This document shows, in pieces, positions 6,346 to 9,388 of a stretch of DNA of 9,388 nucleotides (positions are counted from its first letter, which is position 1; each line of letters opens with the position of its first letter). The notes under the pieces are model-generated. The model did not search any database. It was not told where the DNA came from and was given only the letters and a program-made list of their open reading frames with translations. A program made the position numbers and the translations under genes. The stretch spans positions 37,614 through 47,001 of the forward strand of contig DCHC01000031.1 of the NCBI GenBank assembly GCA_002314755.1. The letters are read 5' to 3'. This DNA is from Faecalibacterium sp. UBA1762 (GTDB lineage: Bacteria > Bacillota > Clostridia > Oscillospirales > Ruminococcaceae).

Positions 6346-6368
6346 GGATTGTGTTTCTGTACTTCCGT

Positions 6369-8150
6369 TTATTGCTCCACAGTGGATTTAATCTGAATAT
6401 TCAGCTCGTCCAACTGCTTCTGTTCGACGACGGACGGTGCGCCCATCATCAGATCCTGCGCGTTTTTGTTCATCGGGAACGGAATGATTTCACGGATGGA
6501 GTCCTCACCCGCCAACAGCATCACCATACGGTCAACGCCGGGGGCAATGCCCGCGTGCGGCGGCGCACCGTAGCAGAACGCATTATACATCGCGGGGAAT
6601 TTCGCCTTCACGTCGTCCTCGCCCAACTTCACCAGCTCAAACGCCTTAATCATAATATCCGGGTCGTGGTTACGCACGGCACCCGAGGACAGCTCCACGC
6701 CGTTGCAGACAAGGTCGTACTGGTCTGCCGTGATGGTCAACGGGTCGATTTCGCCCGCTTCCGCTTTCAGCAGAACGTCCAGACCGCCGGAGGGCATCGA
6801 GAAGGGGTTGTGGCAGAACTCCAGCTCACCGGACTCCTCGCCGATTTCATACATGGGGAAATCTACAATCCAGCAAAATTCATAGCGCTCCCGCTCCATA
6901 TGGCCGGGAACCGCCGCGCCAAGCTTATTGCGGATAACACCGGCAGTTTTCTGTGCCGCAAGCTTTTTGCCCGCACTTACACAAACAAGGCAGCCGACTG
7001 TCAAGCCCAGTGCATCAATGATCGCCTGCTGACGATCCTGCAAGAACTTGGAAATTCCGCCCACCAATGCGCCGCTCTCATCCAATCGGAACCACATGGG
7101 ACGGGAACCTGCCTGCACCTCAATGTCAGCCATCACCTTGTCGATAGCCTTTCGTGCCAGCTTGCAGTCGGACACCACAACCGCCTTCACGGTGTTGCCG
7201 GAAGCAAAGGGTGCAAAGTCAATCCCCGCTACCAGCGCGGTCATATCCTGCACGGTCAGATCAATGCGCAGATCCGGCTTGTCGGAGCCATAGGTTTCCA
7301 TGGCATCGTTGTAGGCAATGCGGCGGAAGGGCGCATCCGAAGCGATCGAATAGGTGCCATATTTGGCGAAAATGGGGGGAAGCACGTCCTCCAGAATGGC
7401 AAATACATCGTTCTGTCCGGCGAATGCCATTTCCATATCGAGCTGATAGAATTCACCGGGACTGCGGTCGCCTCTTGCATCCTCATCGCGGAAGCAGGGT
7501 GCAATCTGGAAATAGCGGTCAAAACCGGCGGTCATAAGAAGCTGCTTGAACTGCTGGGGTGCCTGTGGCAGAGCATAGAATTTGCCGGGATGCTTGCGTG
7601 CGGGCACCAGATAATCCCTTGCGCCCTCCGGGGAGGAAGCAGTCAGGATGGGAGTGGTGATTTCCAAAAAGCCATGGCGCAGCATCGCCTCGCGCAGTGC
7701 GGCCACCACATTGCAGCGCAGAATGATGTTCTTCTTGACCGCAGGATTGCGCAGGTCAAGATAGCGATAGCGCAAACGCTGGGTTTCGTCTGCCTCGCGG
7801 CTGCGATTGATTTCAAAGGGCAGCTCATGATAGCGGCAGCGGCCAAGCACCTCAATGGCAGTGGGAGCAACCTCAATCTCGCCGGTGGGCAGCTTGGGAT
7901 TCTTGCTGGCGCGTTCCCGGACTAGCCCGGTGACGCGGAGCGTGGATTCCTTGTTGACGGATTTGATGATGTTCATCATTTCCTCGGTTTCTACAACGAT
8001 TTGGGTCGTGCCGTAGAAATCGCGCAAAATGACAAAGGCGAAGTTGCTGCCGACCTCGCGGACATTCTCCATCCAGCCGACGAGCTTGACCTTCTCGCCG
8101 ACATTTTCGATTCTGAGCTGATTACAGTTGTGTGTGCGGGATTGCATCAT
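6369..8150 (-). CDS. aspS: Aspartyl-tRNA synthetase
   Basis: This complete 593-residue bacterial-type class IIb synthetase charges tRNA-Asp in the cytoplasm. The N-terminal OB-fold anticodon domain spans about 1-105. The catalytic core carries motif 1 (about 148-168), the aspartate-binding QAPQQFKQLLM (196-206), motif 2 beginning FRDED (220-224) and motif 3 GIAPGVDR (534-541). The bacterial GAD insertion lies at roughly 285-420. Motif 2 continues RGDRSPGEFYQLD, not the RADRQPEF form of E. coli. I know the SPGEF form best from alphaproteobacterial enzymes. The anticodon domain has Val33 where discriminating enzymes usually have Leu and non-discriminating ones His, so this residue does not say whether tRNA-Asn is also charged. 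Two adjacent ATGs are possible. The first (8148-8150) is nine bases from AGGAGT and is used here. It starts 66 bases after the methylglyoxal-synthase-like gene. Confidence 0.97.
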   Translation of the reverse strand: MMQSRTHNCNQLRIENVGEKVKLVGWMENVREVGSNFAFVILRDFYGTTQIVVETEEMMNIIKSVNKESTLRVTGLVRERASKNPKLPTGEIEVAPTAIEVLGRCRYHELPFEINRSREADETQRLRYRYLDLRNPAVKKNIILRCNVVAALREAMLRHGFLEITTPILTASSPEGARDYLVPARKHPGKFYALPQAPQQFKQLLMTAGFDRYFQIAPCFRDEDARGDRSPGEFYQLDMEMAFAGQNDVFAILEDVLPPIFAKYGTYSIASDAPFRRIAYNDAMETYGSDKPDLRIDLTVQDMTALVAGIDFAPFASGNTVKAVVVSDCKLARKAIDKVMADIEVQAGSRPMWFRLDESGALVGGISKFLQDRQQAIIDALGLTVGCLVCVSAGKKLAAQKTAGVIRNKLGAAVPGHMERERYEFCWIVDFPMYEIGEESGELEFCHNPFSMPSGGLDVLLKAEAGEIDPLTITADQYDLVCNGVELSSGAVRNHDPDIMIKAFELVKLGEDDVKAKFPAMYNAFCYGAPPHAGIAPGVDRMVMLLAGEDSIREIIPFPMNKNAQDLMMGAPSVVEQKQLDELNIQIKSTVEQ

Positions 8151-8216
8151 GGTAAAACCACTCCTATTTGTATAAAAATATATAGATATTACAGATTGTA
8201 TCGAAAAGCCGAGAAG
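8151..8216 (-). promoter_or_regulatory. AT-rich aspS leader, possible promoter region
   Basis: This 66-base gap is strongly AT-rich between about 8166 and 8200 and contains TACAAT, TAATAT and TATATA hexamers on the minus strand, all resembling a -10 box. No good -35 box at 16-18 bases could be found, so a sigma-70-type promoter is possible but not shown. The gap is too short for a T-box leader, so tRNA-sensing control of aspS by that means is excluded. An AGGAGT ribosome binding site is at 8160-8165. Confidence 0.25.
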
Positions 8217-8633
8217 TTAGGTCGTAAACGGCTTTGTCTTCGGGTTGACGATGTCGCGCCAGTCGAGGTCACCGCGGGCAAGACCGAGTACGAGCAGCTC
8301 GGCAGTCGCCACGTTTGTGGCAAGCGGGACGTTGTTCTGGTCGCACAAGTGTGAGATGAACGTCAGCGATTCATTGTAGCGCACATCGTTGGGATCGCAG
8401 AAAAATAGTACAAGGTCGATCTCGTTATAGGAAATGCGCGCACCGATCTGTTCCGCTCCGCCGTGGATGCGAGCGAGGAAGCGATGCACTTCCAAACCGC
8501 TGGCCTCAGCAATCAGCTTGCCGGTGATCTGCGTGGCGCATAGCGTGTGCTTGGACAAAACGCCGGCATAGGCCGTGCAGAACTGTACCAAAAGGTCTTT
8601 TTTGTTGTCGTGAGCCATCAGAGCAATATTCAT
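8217..8633 (-). CDS. mgsA: Methylglyoxal-synthase-fold protein with a degraded active site (probable pseudo-enzyme)
   Basis: The protein is 138 residues, a normal length for single-domain methylglyoxal synthase, which turns dihydroxyacetone phosphate into methylglyoxal and phosphate. The fold signature is clear: NIALMAHD (2-9), a conserved IDLVLFFCDP strand (72-81) and VPLATNVATAELL (102-114). Against E. coli numbering, His19 (His8), Lys23 (Lys12), Thr45 (Thr34) and Asp91 (Asp80) are kept. The catalytic Asp71 is Ala60, phosphate-loop Gly46-Thr47 are Gln35-Ile36, Ser65-Gly66 are Ala54-Arg55, and the His98/Asp101 segment is shortened by one residue with neither residue clearly present. Normal catalysis looks unlikely although the frame is intact and a GAAAGGA ribosome binding site precedes it. 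A regulatory or ligand-sensing role is possible. It lies 45 bases after a MinD-like gene. The family is secure and the loss of function is inferred. Confidence 0.85.
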   Translation of the reverse strand: MNIALMAHDNKKDLLVQFCTAYAGVLSKHTLCATQITGKLIAEASGLEVHRFLARIHGGAEQIGARISYNEIDLVLFFCDPNDVRYNESLTFISHLCDQNNVPLATNVATAELLVLGLARGDLDWRDIVNPKTKPFTT

Positions 8634-8678
8634 TGTGTTACCGTTCCTTTCTATGTAAGTTGTCCGAAAGACAAGAGT

Positions 8679-9388
8679 TTACAGTTTCATCAGTCTGACG
8701 TGTTCGCCGCAGAGTCGGCGGGCGGTGTTTTCCGCGGCGCGGTAGGCGGGAGCATAGTGATTGAGCTTTATGAGCTTGCCGCAGGAGAGATACGAAGGGA
8801 TATTTTCGTCCTCGGGAATAACGCCGAGCAGCGGAAGACCTGCCGCGTCCATTGCATCGTCAATATTCGAGTGCAGGGATTGCAGCAGCTTTTTCCGCAG
8901 TCGATTGATGACAAGATGCACGCTGCCCTGCGGGAAAGCCTTCAGCTCCATCACCGTACGCTGCGCGTCACGCAGACTCGACGGCTCGGTGTTTGCCACC
9001 ACAATCACGCGGTCAGCACCGCAGGTCGCAAGGATGAACGAGCGGCCGAGTCCCGCGGCAGAGTCGATGAGGCAATAATCAAATCGAGTGCGCACCTCGC
9101 GCAAAAGCGATTGCATCTGCGCAATTTCGATTTCCTTGCCGTTTAAGCTGACCGGTGCGGTCAGCAGGTACAGATTCGGATAATCCGGATGCTGCACCGC
9201 GGCATCGAGCAGCGTCGCGCGTTTTTCGATGACATCGGAGTAATCCATCAGCGCGCGGTCGGAAAGACCGAGATAGAGGTCAAGGTTGCGCAGCCCGATA
9301 TCGCCGTCAATGAGCAACACGCGCTGACCGAGCCTGCTGAGCGCAAGTCCGGCGAGTGCGGTAAATGAACTTTTTCCGGTGCCGCCCT
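8679..9388 (-). CDS. minD: MinD-like deviant Walker A ATPase (N-terminus cut by window edge)
   Basis: The frame is open from the right edge to a TAA at 8679-8681, giving 236 visible residues with only about ten N-terminal residues missing. The first visible codons give GGTGKSS, the deviant Walker A P-loop. DGDIGLRNLDLYLG follows, very close to the MinD block DIGLRNLD. The switch region is LIDSAAGLG, where MinD has DSPAG, and GVIPEDE is also a MinD hallmark. MinD is a membrane-cycling ATPase that recruits MinC to block division at the wrong site. The C-terminus (ARRLCGEHVRLMKL) is short and lacks the clear Lys/Phe-rich amphipathic membrane helix of E. coli or Bacillus MinD. No minE follows before the next gene. 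Other members of the MinD/ParA/FlhG group remain possible, and flagellar FlhG cannot be excluded without its upstream neighbours. Confidence 0.8.
   Translation of the reverse strand, partial: GGTGKSSFTALAGLALSRLGQRVLLIDGDIGLRNLDLYLGLSDRALMDYSDVIEKRATLLDAAVQHPDYPNLYLLTAPVSLNGKEIEIAQMQSLLREVRTRFDYCLIDSAAGLGRSFILATCGADRVIVVANTEPSSLRDAQRTVMELKAFPQGSVHLVINRLRKKLLQSLHSNIDDAMDAAGLPLLGVIPEDENIPSYLSCGKLIKLNHYAPAYRAAENTARRLCGEHVRLMKL

Noticed and set aside
6324..7925. A 533-codon open frame on the plus strand
   Set aside because: It lies opposite the certain aspS gene for nearly its whole length, shows no recognisable domain, and is His/Gln/Arg-rich as expected for an antisense shadow of a GC-rich gene.
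8151..8216. A T-box riboswitch ahead of aspS
   Set aside because: The gap is only 66 bases and lacks specifier, T-box and terminator elements.

Overview
The window looks like a stretch of chromosome from an anaerobic, low-to-medium GC Firmicute, most likely a gut Clostridia of the Oscillospiraceae/Ruminococcaceae type. The reasons are strong AAAGGAGG-type ribosome binding sites, a complete oxygen-sensitive glycyl radical enzyme, and a MinD-like ATPase next to a methylglyoxal-synthase-family gene, an arrangement I recall from that group. This taxonomic call is inference. Every gene I can support lies on the minus strand, so transcription runs from high to low coordinates and there is no strand switch.

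Region A (9388 down to 6369) is housekeeping-like. It holds a MinD-like deviant Walker A ATPase (its first residues lie beyond the right edge), a methylglyoxal-synthase-fold protein, and a complete aspartyl-tRNA synthetase (aspS). The methylglyoxal-synthase homologue has an intact reading frame but has lost the catalytic Asp and most of the phosphate-binding residues of the family, so it is probably a pseudo-enzyme.

A 107-base gap (6262-6368) separates aspS from the next block. It holds a GC-rich hairpin that probably ends aspS transcription, an overlapping alternative AT-rich hairpin, and a perfect Shine-Dalgarno sequence.

Region B (6261 down to the left edge) is a compact accessory operon of five genes with gaps of 50, 30, 29 and 71 bases. 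The order is glycyl radical enzyme, SGNH/GDSL hydrolase, Eis-like GNAT acetyltransferase, zinc-dependent medium-chain alcohol dehydrogenase, and BadF/N-acetylglucosamine-kinase-type ATPase (its C-terminus is cut by the left edge). The radical enzyme has the glycyl loop, the Cys-x-Glu catalytic pair and an Asp 14 residues after the Cys, as in glycerol dehydratase. A radical dehydratase making an aldehyde or ketone, which the alcohol dehydrogenase would then process, is the simplest reading. The hydrolase, acetyltransferase and kinase suggest a substrate that is acylated and/or sugar-like. No radical-SAM activase, microcompartment shell gene, transporter or regulator is visible, and I do not recognise this gene set as a described pathway. 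It is the best candidate in the window for an uncharacterised system.

I see no tRNA, rRNA, CRISPR array, insertion sequence, attachment site or replication origin. No gene-free stretch exceeds about 110 bases.
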